From: Nageia nagi
Taxonomy: Eukaryota; Pinophyta
DNA: 64,000 nucleotides
NCBI GenBank assembly: GCA_050084985.1
Contig: JBITNC010000001.1
Location: 134,974,001 to 135,038,000, forward strand
Direction: 5' to 3'
In this document: positions 22,050 through 33,570 of the stretch, piece by piece
How positions within the stretch are numbered: position 1 is the first letter of the stretch
Layout: every line of letters begins with the position of its first letter
Notes under the pieces: generated by a model
Told to the model about the DNA's origin: nothing
Seen by the model: the letters and a program-made list of their open reading frames with translations, nothing else
Database searches by the model: none
Position numbers and translations under genes: made by a program

Positions 22050-24240
22050 TGTTCCACTGTTGGGATGGGCAGGAGGGGGCCTACATTACATGTTGGATTA
22101 ATCGGTTACCATGGTCTTTATATTCTTAATTGGTTACTATGTTTTCCGAATTCCAATAAATCTACTTGCTTCCCTCATAGTGGGGGTGTGAGTGTGGTGG
22201 ATTATGTACTTGTCGACATGTCTTTGATCCCCCATATTTGTGATCTTCATGTCTTCCTCCATCTTCCCTAGGCTGATCATGCAACTTTGACATTGGCTAT
22301 CTACACAACCTCTCTACCCTCTTCCCCCAACCCTCCCAAGAGGTCCTTTGGTAGTCATCTCCCCACAATCCATTTCGATGCGTCGTATGCCAATGATTAT
22401 GCCACCTTCCTCTACTAGATTATAACTGGTTACTCTTCTCTTTATACCACCACTACCAAATGTGGATTTTTATCTTGTATGCTTTGGGAGGCAGCCCTTG
22501 AATCCTTTCCCCAAGAAGAGTGGAAGTCTATGCATTGGAGATTCAGCTTTGTCTTAGCCCATAACCCTCCATCCATATCGTCCACTCAAAAGATATTATC
22601 ATTGTCTTCTTAGATGGAAGAAACACAAGTTTCTTGCGTCTACATGATGTGAGCTCCTTGGCTCTCTCCACCAATCCTGTAAGATCTTTTGGCATATTCT
22701 CCTTCCAAGGAAACCTCCTCCATCAAACATTTATCCTCAAGCATGGTCTCCTATGCTAGTTCTCTTTATGATATCCTTGATTGGTAGGTTCTTTAGGTCT
22801 CTTCAGCTTCCCCCTTCCTATATGTTATTCTTTCCAGGAGATATTGAGATATAAGTTAGATACTAGCAAAGCAACAAATTGTGATGGGCTTCAAGCCCAG
22901 TTTCTCAAATATGGTGTGGACTCGCTTGCCTCTTCCATTGTAGATTTGTTTAATGAGATTGTTTGTTTGAAGTTTCCACCCTCTTCGTTCATCCCATTCA
23001 TAAGTTGGGGGATAGTATATACCTGAACAACTATAGAAATATCATGATTGGGCACACATTTGCTACACTTTATGGAAAAATGTTGGACATGATGTTATTT
23101 GATCACTTGGAGCATGGTAATCATAGGGCACAAGGCAAAGCTAGCTTAAGGAGGGACTTCCAAACCATCGACTGTATCTTCACACTTCAAGCTATCATTG
23201 AGAAGGCTCTTTCAAGGTTTTCTAAAGTATTTTGCTTCTTTGTAAACTTGAGGAAGGCCTTTGACATTGTTCTATTAGTATGGTCATTATTGCCATTAGG
23301 AGGCTCTATGGAATAGTCATTGGTTGACTTAGTACTTCTCATGTACTCTCTAGCTGTGTCAAGATTACCATTGGTGTTAAACAAGGATGGCCTCTCTCGC
23401 CAATTTGAAACCAGCCTCACAGTCATGTGTTTGGAAGGGATATGGATATGCTTCACTTTCCATCATGGAATGCCAATGCTTTTAGATAGACTTTCAGGAT
23501 ATTTCTTCAAAGAAACGACTCTTCAATGCATTCATTAAACCTATAGTTCTTTATGGATAAGAGGTATAGGGCCCTAGTGTAGGGTCTATTTAGTGGGCAC
23601 ATATTGAGAGGGTTCAAACTACTATGTTTCAGCACATGATCCATTTTAAATGAACAATTCCTCATTGCATTATTCAAGGTGAGTTTGTTACTCAACCTCT
23701 TTGTTTAGAGAGTATATTCACATTCACCTTCTATCTTCATAGACTCAAGTTGCTAGATGACTCTACTTCAAGTCTTGAGAGGTACCCACATTTGGCACTA
23801 TGTTCTTCAAAAGAGGATTCCTTCCGTAGGTCTCACCAAGTGTTGATGATGTTGGTATTATGAGGTTAGCTTGCTTCTCCAGTCGATCAACATTTCGATC
23901 GATTGGCTTCCTCCATTCAGATACTCATTGGATGCTCCTCACTTTTTTCCCTTGAAAACTGTGATTAATAGAGCTATCAAAGATGACATTTACCAACAAT
24001 ATATCTTGGTTACTTGGACCTTTCACCCGAGCCTCTTAGCCCCATAGTAGCCTTTCATGCTGAGCATTTCCTACAGATTATTTATTATGAGATTTGGGGT
24101 AGGTACCATTACTTGTATAGGGAATTTGGAGGTTCCTTATTCACCTTATTTTGCTATCCCGATCATAGATGCTTGGGCCTTTTCATCCAAGAGGCTATTT
24201 TATATGCAGATGTAAAACTCAGTAGGAGCCCCCTAGGCCC
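22050..24240 (+). pseudogene. LINE ORF2 (endonuclease-RT), decayed, plus strand
   Basis: Fragments in all three frames. The endonuclease C-terminus is SGGVSVVDYVLVD...DLHVFLHLP, then ADHATLTLAI. RT begins LDTSKATNCDGLQAQFLKYG (22850-22910), then NNYRNIMIGHTFATLYGKML, TIDCIFTLQAIIEKAL, FCFFVNLRKAFDIV and TIGVKQGWPLSP (about 23365-23400). The YADD segment that should follow is missing. The C-terminal part is ERVQTTMFQHMI, VTWTFHPSLLAP, AFHAEHFLQII and YHYLYREFGGSL, ending near 24220. No poly(A) tail or target duplication was identified. Confidence 0.8.
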
Positions 24241-24889
24241 AATGCTAGGACCACCAGGTTGATCAGCTCCTTTTTCTAGACCATCCTTGATGTTGGAGGC
24301 ACTTAATGCTTCCTAGATAGTGGTGATTTGCATGCTAATGAGGACATGTTGGTGCGATAGTGCATACCTTCTAGAATTCACGTTGTTACTAGTGTACCCC
24401 AATACTCTCCTTTTCATTCTAGATGTTGTTGATCTGCCTTTGCTTGGTGTTGTGGACCATCTAGTTCCTCCCACTTGCACCTCAAGTTAGAGAGACATCC
24501 ACACATCACCAACTTCCTTTCTTCTACAAGAGATCCATCAGCCTTAGATGTTAGGAGGGAGTCTAGGGAGGCCCAATCGGGTCCTCCTAACTCTAAACAA
24601 CCTTCTATGAATGTTATCAGACCTATCATTGAGCACTTCACAATGGTGTCATCACTTCTACCGCTTTAAGCATGTGACAATATTCAATAGCCCCTATTAA
24701 AGTTATCAGATTTATCATTGGCCTTTTTCTAGTGGTGGATTCTACTTTTGTAGTGTCAGATCTTGGGGCTCGTAAACCCTAGCGCTTTTCTATTATCATT
24801 CGATGTACTTTTGAGTCCCATTGACCTATTTTGGTCGTGTGGAAATTATTATATTTTTTTCTTTCAACATCAATGTCTTCATTGGAAAG
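24241..24889. other. Non-coding stretch, nothing recognised
   Basis: No domain, promoter or repeat was recognised. It may include 3' untranslated LINE sequence on the left and older LTR material on the right. Confidence 0.4.
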
Positions 24890-27800
24890 GTAGGTGTTGT
24901 GCCCACACAACACACCCCAAAATACAAGATTTTGGGGACCCTATTTTTGCAAATGCAATGAAGTGCATTGCCTTGAGATTGGCTTTTGGTGACGGATAGT
25001 TCATTCTGAAGAGCACAAATGTGATATCAGGGAGCGATTTAAGGAGATCTTGCAACGAAGACCCTAACGAGTATCAAATTATCCAGTCACCAGTTTTGTA
25101 GCCAAGGAGTCACGATCTGAGAGACAACATCAAAGCATGGATTTTTCAATCTAGAGTGCAATCAGCTCAGTTTTGCAAAGTTTGAGCTCACTGGTGCCAA
25201 GGGTGACAAAAGGGCATGTTTTTTTTGCAAAATTCAAGCATAATGGTGCCAGGGTGACAAAGATTAGCGGGTTCATCAAGTTTGAGTTTGAGTGCAGTGA
25301 ATATGGCTAAGACGACAAAAATAAGCATTTTTGTCAATTTTAACCCCGGAACGCTAGAAAGGGCAAGTATGATGGAAAATGTGCGTTTTTGTTAATTTTG
25401 AGCCCGGAAGTGGTCAACAAGCCAAGAATGTGCTTTTTTGCTCATTTTGGACCTGAGAAGCTCGAAAGTGGTCAAAAGTGTGAAGTTGAGCTTAGAATGA
25501 CCAGAAAGTGTGGTTTTGGCTGGGAATGCACATAAAGGCTCGTTTTTGATTGGAAATGATTGAAAATGTAGAGTTTGAGTTCTAAAGTGCCAAAAATGCC
25601 GAACATGATCGTTTTTCAGAACTTAAGCTATGTTTTGATCGTAGATATTGGAAATGATCGTTTTTCAGAGTTCGAGCTCGGGAATGATCAAAAAATGACA
25701 AGTTTGAGCTCGGAAACGATGGAAAGTGTGGATTTGGTCAAGTTCAAGCTCGGAAATGGCAGATATGGGTCCGGAATGAACAAGGTGTTCCCAAGAGCAC
25801 AATTTGAGGATTTTAGTGATATTAGGGCCCAGGTTTTGACACAGCTCCCAGGAATGGTAAAATATGAAAACGTTTCAAGAGACAAATGCAAATGGTGTGG
25901 AAATCAAGTCTAAGAGCGTCATTGGAGAGATAAGGCTATTTCTAACACAATTAGGACTTGAAATTTTCAATTTTGACCAAGTTTTGAACCCTCCAAGCCT
26001 AGGTGCAGTTTTTCAATCCTATGGAAATCCATTGAGGTGTATTTTGGCGCCTAGCTAGCAAAGGAAAAATGCAAATAATCTCAAAAATCAAGGGAGATGG
26101 TTTGATTGCATGTAAAATCCCGTTCTAAGGCACTTTAGGTCTACAAATTTTTGATTTTGACCAATGAAGGTGCCCTAAAATCCTAGGCACAAGTTTCCAA
26201 GTGATTGGAAATCCAAAGACTTGCATTTTGGCGCCTAACTTGAAGCAGAAAAATGGATTTTGACCAAAAGACCAAACCAAAGGCATGGATTGATCGAAAA
26301 AGGGGTTTCAAGCACATTTAGTACCTCAAATTTTCGAAATTGAGCAAGTTTTGAGGCCCAAAAAGCTAGGCGCATGTTTTCAGCTGTATGGAAATCTAAT
26401 GGGATGATTTTTGGCGCCTAGCATGTGGAAAAGGAATAAATTTTGTCCAAAACTCAAGTTTGAAGTATTAAGAGCAAGGAAAAGGGCATTTCAAGGCACT
26501 TTAGGTTTACAAAATTTTATTTTTGAGCAAAGAAAATGCCCCAAAAGCATAGGCGCATATTTTCATGCCAATGGAATCCCAAAGAAATGTTATTCAATGC
26601 CTAAGTCAAGGAGGAAGATGAATTTTTCACCAAAAACCAAGTTTGAAAGCATAAATGGATAAAGCACCCCATTCCAAGCATATTTAAACTTGCAAGTTTC
26701 CAATTTTGAGCAAGTTTGGGGGCACAAATATCTAGGTGCAGGTTTGGGGCTGATTGAAGATCCATAGGACTGAAATCTAGCACCTAAGTTGCCAAGAATT
26801 CACAAATTTGGTCCAAAATCAAATTGGACCCTTTCATTGCATAGAAAAAGGCATTTCTTGCACATTTAACACTTGAGTTTTGTGATTTTGAGCCATGGAA
26901 ACCCCTCAAAAAGGAAGGCACAGATTTTCATGCCATTGGGAATCCATAGACCTGAAAATTGGCACCTAAAATGGAAGAATGTGAAGGTTTTGTCCAAAAT
27001 TCAAGTTGGACCCCTTCATTGCATGTAGAAAGACATCTTGAGCACATTTAATACTTCAAATTTTCAATTTTGAGCAACTAAAAGGCACCAAAAGGCTGGA
27101 CGCAGTTTTACAAGTGTATGGAATTTCAATGAGATGAAAACCAACGCCTAACTTGAGGAGGATTTACAAATTTTGCTCAAAATTTGAAAAGTTTACCTTC
27201 ATCACATGGAGAGTGATATTTTAAGCATCTTTAAACTTGAGAATTTTTGAATTTGAGCAAGTTAAAGGGCTCAAAAATCTAGGAGGCATTTCTCATTCCT
27301 ATGGAAATTTCACTTTTTTATCTTTCAAAATCCAGACATGAAAATGGAAAAAATTGCCAAAAACTTCAAATCCTTCCCAAAACCTCCTAAAAGCCCCAAA
27401 ACCTCTCAAAACTTGCCAAATACCTTGTAATCCTATCCTCCATCCATCCATAAGCTCAAATCCACTTTTTGAAAAATTTCCAAATTTCAGACCCCCCCAT
27501 CTTTTTTCGAAAAATAGACCAAAAAATCCATTTTTTCGAAAAATTCTCTCAAAATCCCTTGAAAATTTGCCATGATGATCACATCATAGGTAAATCCAGA
27601 TTCAAAAAGGAAGGAGCTCAAAAGACCGCTAGAAGGCATGGATTTGAATTGCCAATTTTTGACAAATTGATGCAAAATGCCTTGAAATACATGCCAGAGG
27701 GCATCATTTTTTGTAAATATTTTATTTTTAGCATATTTTAGTGGGATGAGACTGTTCTCCCACTAAAACGATATTGTAATTTCAATTTAGCATTCAAATT

Positions 27801-28830
27801 AGCATTTTAAAGCTTTTTTAAGAATTAGGGCAACATCTTCAAATTTTGACCTAAAAAGTCTATAAATAGACCATAGGGGGTCACATTTTGAGGCAAAATG
27901 TTGTAGTCCAAGAAATTTCCAATTTTTTCAAAATTGAAATTTTTTGCAATTGAGGAGCAAATTGTACTTGTGCAAAACTCTTTTGCAAACATAATACAAA
28001 TGGCTACAAGTTGATTCAAAGTGTATTTTCATCTATGGGAGTGGTGGATTGATCTTTTTAGAGCAATTTCTGTAATTTGAACATTTGTGTGTCTTCTCTT
28101 TGAAAACTCTCGAGTTTTAAGAGAATTTGTTACAAACTTTTCTAAAATGTTTGAATTGTCTTAAATTGTTGCTAATTCATCACTTGCTTGTTAAATGCTT
28201 AGTATTCTGAATTGACTTTCTCTTAAGACATCTTCCTAGATCTTTTGTTCAAAACTATCCACCTTCACTCACGTTTAGTGCACTTGGTTGCATCGGTCCT
28301 ATTCACAGAGTACCAACAATCAGTTCCGCTTCTCTCTCATCCTTGGAATGATTAGACAATAGTCATTTATTTCAAGGACTTGATTGAATTGAACAAGATT
28401 TCTTAACCGATATGAGAGAAAGAACATTTAGACAATGCTGCATTGTGATTATCTCTTTGAAGTCTAGCCAGTATTCGACCTCATTTTCACTTTTTCTTTT
28501 CTTTATTTTACACTTTCTTTAAAACTTATGGCAACTTTCGAACTATTGTAAGATAACACACCTCAGTCCCTACAAAAAACGTGAGTTAATAGTTATTACC
28601 TCTACAATACCACTCAGTTGATTCCTAAACAAGACCTACAATTTAAAGCTTGTATTAATGACACGAGCTTTTCGATAGAAACCTTGGGGTATCAATCCTT
28701 ACAAGTGGAGTTCAGTAATGCGTTCTCACCTACATGCTAGGTCGCTTTCCCGTCTTGATCGTATAGGCGATCGCCGAGTAAGAGGAAAGGTTTCTTTCCC
28801 AACAATAGGTAAGGATGTTTGTTTTCGCAC
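24890..28830 (+). mobile_element. Very long LTR, copy B
   Basis: Matches copy A at its start (24900-25130 against 16970-17165) and at the promoter (27705-27870 against 19540-19700; TATA box tataaat at 27861-27867). The middle contains ~60-90-bp units at 25190-25760 and eight ~183-bp units at 25940-27310. After the TATA box it continues non-coding to about 28830. There are no internal retroelement genes on either side, so it may be a solo LTR. Confidence 0.65.
25940..27310 (+). repeat. ~183-bp tandem repeat, eight units, inside LTR copy B
   Basis: A line of the form (a/c)tttag/aa...caattttgagcaag recurs at about 25943, 26123, 26318, 26502, 26681, 26862, 27044 and 27229 (steps 180, 195, 184, 179, 181, 182, 185). 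Each unit also has variants of 'aggcgcaggttt', 'tatggaaatcca' and 'ttggcgcctaa'. Units are diverged but keep length. Confidence 0.85.
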
Positions 28831-29019
28831 TATTTTTGATGATTGTCTTTTTCTTCTTCTTCTTCATCAATTTCCTTTTGGATTCTAGGAAGCCATCTAT
28901 ATTAGTTTGTTCTTGTTCCTAGTCTTCATTGTTTGCTTGTAATGCGATCTTCGGCGGGAGGTTTTTTTACAAAATCCATTAGACCACAGATTCTGGCATA
29001 GACCATCTGCTGAAAATTA

Positions 29020-29640
29020 AAAAACTATATGCACTCTCAACCATTGTCATAAAAGTTCCCAAAATATTTCCAATAGCTTCAAAGGTAATCCAAACCGCCT
29101 GACCCATATTGGACCTATCGATGGCATATGCTTTTTTGCTTTAAATTCTGTGTTAAGGTTTCGTGAAAAGACCTGCTCTTCCAAAAAACCATGACCCTCA
29201 TTTGAAGTTTGAACACTCGTTCTTGATCCTCCTCACTAGCAAAGAGAGTTAGGAAATAGCCATTAGGGTAAGGTGCTATCTGGAACTCTCTTTTTGTGTG
29301 CTAATGTTTTGCTGCCTAGTTATTGAGTGTTGCCAGTAAAGGTCTGAACTCCATGAATCTGCATATCATTTCTTTCCTTTCCATCCTGTGAGTACCTCCC
29401 TAAAAATCCATTTCTTCCAACCTCACTATTGGAGATCCAACAACAACTTTCATACAACCTTTTTTGTCTTCCTAGGGTCTACATTCAGCATTTGCAGGGC
29501 TTTCTATACAAATTTAATGTCAGCATTGCGAACATTCCTCTTGGTCATATCCCAAAAGGATAGTTTTGGGCAAAGGGATCTTCGGTCTCCCCCATCATCT
29601 TTACTCTGTTGGACTTGATCGCATTCCATCCTCAACAAAG
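29020..29640 (-). pseudogene. LINE ORF1-like DUF4283 fragment
   Basis: The minus-strand text CRFMEFRPLLATLNN, then AAKH, then HTKREFQIAPYPNGYFLTLFASEEDQERVF reads through two stops that both stand where Trp is expected. After a frameshift it goes on PSIGPIWVRRFGLPLKLLEIF. Together these match the DUF4283 domain (N-terminal Gag-like domain of plant LINE ORF1). Text upstream to 29640 (FWDMTKRNVRNADIKFV) is probably its N-terminal side. Confidence 0.65.
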
Positions 29641-30199
29641 CCCGTGATCTTAGAATAACGTTGTTTGGTTTTTGATTTCCAATTCTTCTAAAGAATTTTC
29701 TCCATATGGTGTTAGGAAATAACCTACAAGGAGTCTGTATACACTTTCATGCCCAGTTTTGGATTAAGTATTGAAATGCAACAAATTGAACAGGTTGGGC
29801 TCGTAACTTCCTTCTGTTGGGATGTTTTTCCTTCTTATAAAGACCATCTAGGGTGATAAATGGAAAGGCATCCAACATATGGTCGATGCTTCATTACTAA
29901 CCTCCACTTGCAAGGATTGGTTACCCCAAGGTTTCTAGTATCTTAAAGTATCATTTGTGATGGTGATAGTAGCTGTAGTTAAGTGGGAGGATAGAGGTAG
30001 CAACTGTTAACCATGTTTATTGTAGGCCTCGGAGTTGTCTTACATCAATTGAAAGGATAGACTTTTGATGTTAAAAAAGAGAAAAATAACAAAGTAAAAG
30101 GGAGTGGAAAGTGGGGATGATTGCATAGGAGGTGAGTTCATTTAGAGACAAGTTCACCAATGGATCAATGGTTAGATCACTTTCTCTCCACGTTTATTA
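29641..30199. other. Non-coding stretch, nothing recognised
   Basis: No frame, repeat or RNA was recognised. It may be flanking or 5' sequence of the LINE fragment to its left. Confidence 0.35.
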
Positions 30200-30836
30200 T
30201 GATGTGCCTACTCACTTATCCAATCCTTGCCACAAATGATTAAGTCCAAGTTGTAAGCAAGGTGGAGCCTATAGCAGTGTTACCAGGTGCAACAACATGA
30301 GCAATCCATCAAACCAAATGACTTAGAAAGAACTTCACTAACATTTATCCATTTGCATGCGAAAGAGTGGACAATGTTTATCAAATGACAATCATAGAAC
30401 TTCATAAGATACTCATTCAACTTTCTAACAAGCACACACTTGAGAGAAATGCAAACAAGTCATATAATAACCATAAGTAAATACTAAGTACAAATACTCA
30501 AGTCCACAATCCCATTAAGTGAAACAAGCCTTGATTTGTTAAATTATGCTTTTCATTACAAGATAGCATTCAAAGTTTCAACAAATTCTCAACATGGCTC
30601 CTATTGAGTAACATGATCCTTCTCAAAATGAACCCTCTAGGGCTATTTATAATGTTTCAAAACCCTAATAGCTGTTGCCCTAACCCTAATTTAAATTCAA
30701 ATGAAAGTAACCCAATTTCTAACCAGAAAATGACAAGTGTCAACATAAGATCTAATCATGCACTTGTGGGAGCAAATCCTCATCCATCACGAGGCAATAA
30801 TATGTTTAAACAAAATGTCTTTTTTGAAATAATAAA
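30200..30836 (-). mobile_element. LTR fragment, inverted relative of the 1-kb and 36-kb LTRs
   Basis: Read on the minus strand it contains ATGAGGATTTGCTCCCACAA (30783-30764), TTAGGGTTAGGGCAAC, and a TATA box (TTATAAATA, 30652-30644). The same order and spacing are seen at 335-475 and 36280-36420. Non-coding. Confidence 0.75.
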
Positions 30837-31200
30837 CTAGATAAAAATTTGGCCAACTTTAATTTCACGCTTGGGAAGCGTGTTGTCTTCTTTGGGATTT
30901 TCTTTCTCTTGTTCCTCCAACTCTATGGCGATCCTCCTAAGCTCGATAATCTGTTCTGCTCCAGTTGTCTCTACATCGCCAATCTTTATCTTCTGGGGAT
31001 GAGTCTCCAAGTCTTGAGGTTTCTCTAGATCCTTGTTTAGGAAGACTTTGGTGACTGACAATGTATTATTGACCTTGAAGATGAATTTGCTTACATCGTG
31101 AGTTTCGGTGGACTCATCTTTCACCCTCTAGTCAGGGTCTTCATGTGATGCTCTAATCAAAGCTGCTAGGTCAATATTGTACTTCTTCTTTGATGTAGTG
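30837..31200 (-). pseudogene. Unidentified reading frame, highly charged
   Basis: The frame 31124-30837 (95 codons) is rich in Glu and Lys (EEQEKENPKEDN; KPQDLETHPQKIKIGD). Upstream the same frame reads SKKKYNIDLAALIRASHEDPD before a stop at about 31131. It begins close to the LTR fragment on its left and follows the truncated integrase on its right, where an integrase core would be expected. I recognise no family. It could be a second element's gag-like region or a captured host sequence. Confidence 0.35.
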
Positions 31201-31340
31201 GCTTCGGTAGTCACCACCTTCTTTGACTCAAACCTTCTTTCCTTTCATCTTGGAGTTTGTCTCTGCCATTTTGATCCTTGATGTGAAATAGTACCATGAA
31301 CGCCTTAGCAAATGAAGAGGGAAAGCTTTCTTGACTCACC

Positions 31341-31661
31341 CTAAAGACTCCAAAAGAATTCACCCTTCCACGTGAACCTCTCCCTCACGGCTTGGTATGT
31401 TTTGGTGACTCCTGGATGTCCAGCGAGAGGGGTGTTATTTAGGGTTTGGAGGATCTTTTCTCGAACCTCTGAATTTGGGACCAAGAGTATCCTATTCCTC
31501 TTCAATATCAAACCATCCTTGAAAACATATCTCCTGTTTTTCACCATCCCACTCAAAATTCCAGCAGCAAACTCATCTCTTGTATACTCAGCCATGATCA
31601 TCTTCTTCCAATCTGTCGTGATGGTGGAGAGAGAATGGAAAGAAGGGTTCTTTGACAACAC
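31341..31661 (-). pseudogene. Integrase zinc finger of gypsy element 3, truncated
   Basis: The minus-strand frame reads YVFKDGLILKRNRILLVPNSEVREKIL, then HPGVTKTYQAVRERFTWKG, the H2 half of the HHCC finger and the linker into the core. It ends abruptly at FFWSL; the Cys pair and the DDE catalytic core are absent. The truncation shows that element 3 lost its 3' third. Confidence 0.82.
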
Positions 31662-31789
31662 ATCGACTGCCGTGTTCTTCTTCCCCTTTATGTAGTGAAT
31701 CTCAAAATGAAAATACTGCAGCTTGCTTACCCACCTCTATTGCTTTTCACTCAGATCCGTCTGACTAAGGAAGTATTTGAGATTGTTGT

Positions 31790-32160
31790 GATCACTTCAA
31801 ATGATGAACAGACCACAAACTAGGTATTGCTTGAACTTCTCCAACGCATGCATGATAGCTAACATCTCCTTGTCATAGACGCTGAAATTCTGTTCAGCAG
31901 TAGAAAGTTTGCGAATTTCAAATGCAATTGGCTGCCCCTTCTGCATAAGAACTACCCCAACGCCCAATTTGTACGCATCACATTCAACCGTGAAAGGCAT
32001 CGACAAATCTGGTATAGCTAGGCAGGGACATGTGCACATGACCTTCTTGAGTGCCTCAAAGGTCTCCTGTGCAATGGGACTCCACACGAATGCTTCCTTC
32101 TTGGTAAGCTATGTGAGGGGCGGCTAGGTGAGAAAATCCCTATATGAACCTCCAGTAATA
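31790..32160 (-). pseudogene. RNase H of gypsy element 3
   Basis: The frame 32087-31797 reads MWSPIAQETFEALKKVM, then FTVECDAYKLGVGVVLMQKG with the first catalytic Asp, PIAFEIRKLS and YDKEMLAIMHALEKFKQYL. This is standard gypsy RNase H, with the usual SDAS motif altered to CDAY. Confidence 0.85.
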
Positions 32161-32340
32161 ATTGCAAAGCCCTAGAAACCCTCTTAGCTTCATGATGGAC
32201 ATGGGAACCGACCAGTCTTGAGTAGCTACGATCTTTTGTTCATCAACCCTAACTCCCTTGTGATTGATGTGCTGCCGTAGGTACAAGATTTCCGTCATTC
32301 CAAACTCACATTTGGACAGCTTGGCATAAAACCGTTGTTC

Positions 32341-32960
32341 CTACAATATCTTCAATACTTGATCCAGGTGTTGGAGGTGCTCCTCCCATGTTTGGCTATA
32401 CAACTTTGGTAATTGCTCCTTGAATAATTGATTCATGGCAGACTGGAATGTTGCAGGTGCATTGGTCAATCCAAAGGGCATCACCAAGAATTCGAAATGA
32501 CCATAATGACACCGGAACGTTTTGTGGACGTCCTCCTCCTTCATTTGGATTTGATGGTATCCTGATCTCAATTTAATTTTTGAAAAGTACTTTGCCCCAT
32601 GCAACTCATCAATGAGATCGTCCACCCGTGGGATCGGATATCAATTCTTTATTGTCTTCTTGTTGAGGAGCCTGTAGTCGATGCACATCCGCATTGTCTC
32701 ATCTTTCTTCTTCACCAACATGATCGAAGAGGCAAATGGGCTAGAGCTGGGGCAAATGAAACCCGTATTTATACACCTTCGGATGCCTGTAGGGGGTCAC
32801 CATGATCAGTTTGGCTTCAGATTCTAGATCCACCATGTCCTCAAATCCTCTGGATGGTGGCAACCCTTTTGGAATTTCTCTGAAGACGTTTGGATATTGA
32901 TCTAAGATGTGTTGGATCTTTGTCAGTTGCTTCTTAGCCTCCCCATTGTGCAACATGGGT
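32341..32960 (-). pseudogene. Reverse transcriptase of gypsy element 3, catalytic motif deleted
   Basis: Text on the minus strand: LDQYPNVFREIPKGLPPSRG, then the fingers ([21 protein letters not shown] in two frames), then the frame from 32625: [38 protein letters not shown] and [30 protein letters not shown]. It is followed at once by [12 protein letters not shown]. The roughly 12 residues that normally join these parts and contain the FFDD catalytic motif are gone (junction near 32400). The frame is kept across the gap, suggesting an in-frame deletion. Confidence 0.88.
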
Positions 32961-33570
32961 CCTCCTTTGGTGATGGTGAAGATGCAACCCCATTTGACCT
33001 CCCTTTCCGGATGATAGCCCTCATACTTTTGGCCGAAACTAGTTGTGGGACGACCTCCAATCTGTGGTTAGACACACCAGATCTGAGCATCAACTTCCGT
33101 TCCTTATCCTTCTTTTGCCTGAAACTATCTCGAGCTTCATCTACCGATCCTGTTTCGGACGTTGGGATTTTCACTGTATCTACCTTCCCAATGTTGGATC
33201 CCTTGAATCCCTGCCGTGCCACCACTCTGTATCCCAACAGATCCTGATACAATTGGAAAGTGACATCTCTCTGGAACTCTTTGGTCGTCCCGCGGTAGAT
33301 CTGGAGCAATATTTCGATCTTTGGCAGGGTCTTGTGTCAACACACAGATCTGGGCTCCCATGTCTGTCCTCTCTTCTTACACACCTTCTCTTCATGTCGT
33401 TCCTTTAGGAACCACAACAGCTTTTCCCTTTCTTCTGTAGGGTTATTGTATCCTTAAAGCCTTTGTAGTAGTTGGTAGAAGACTACCTCGCCATACTCGG
33501 ATTTCTTTACCCTTGTTGTAGATCTAGCTTCCATCTCCTCAGGCGGCAAGATCTTCAGCTCTGATGCCAT
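32923..33570 (-). pseudogene. Shortened gag/5' pol region of gypsy element 3
   Basis: An ATG inside the primer-binding site (33566) starts MASELKILPPEEMEARSTTRV. The text continues with breaks into the frame 33309-32923 (MLQIYRGTTKEFQRDVTFQLYQ; KKDKERKLMLRSGVSNHRLE). Only about 600 bp separates the primer site from the polymerase, too short for gag plus protease, and neither the Gag core nor a DSG loop was found. A large internal deletion is the likely reason. Confidence 0.5.
33558..33569 (-). other. Primer-binding site of gypsy element 3
   Basis: Minus strand TGGCATCAGAGC, one mismatch from the initiator Met tRNA site. It is one base inside the LTR edge at 33571. Confidence 0.7.

Noticed and set aside
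16961-28830. Copies A and B as the two LTRs of one element
   Set aside because: They are too diverged, have different central arrays, and the sequence between them is hAT and LINE material without gag-pol.
32909-33408. Plus-strand frames of 112 and 121 codons
   Set aside because: They are antisense to the gag/pol region of gypsy element 3.
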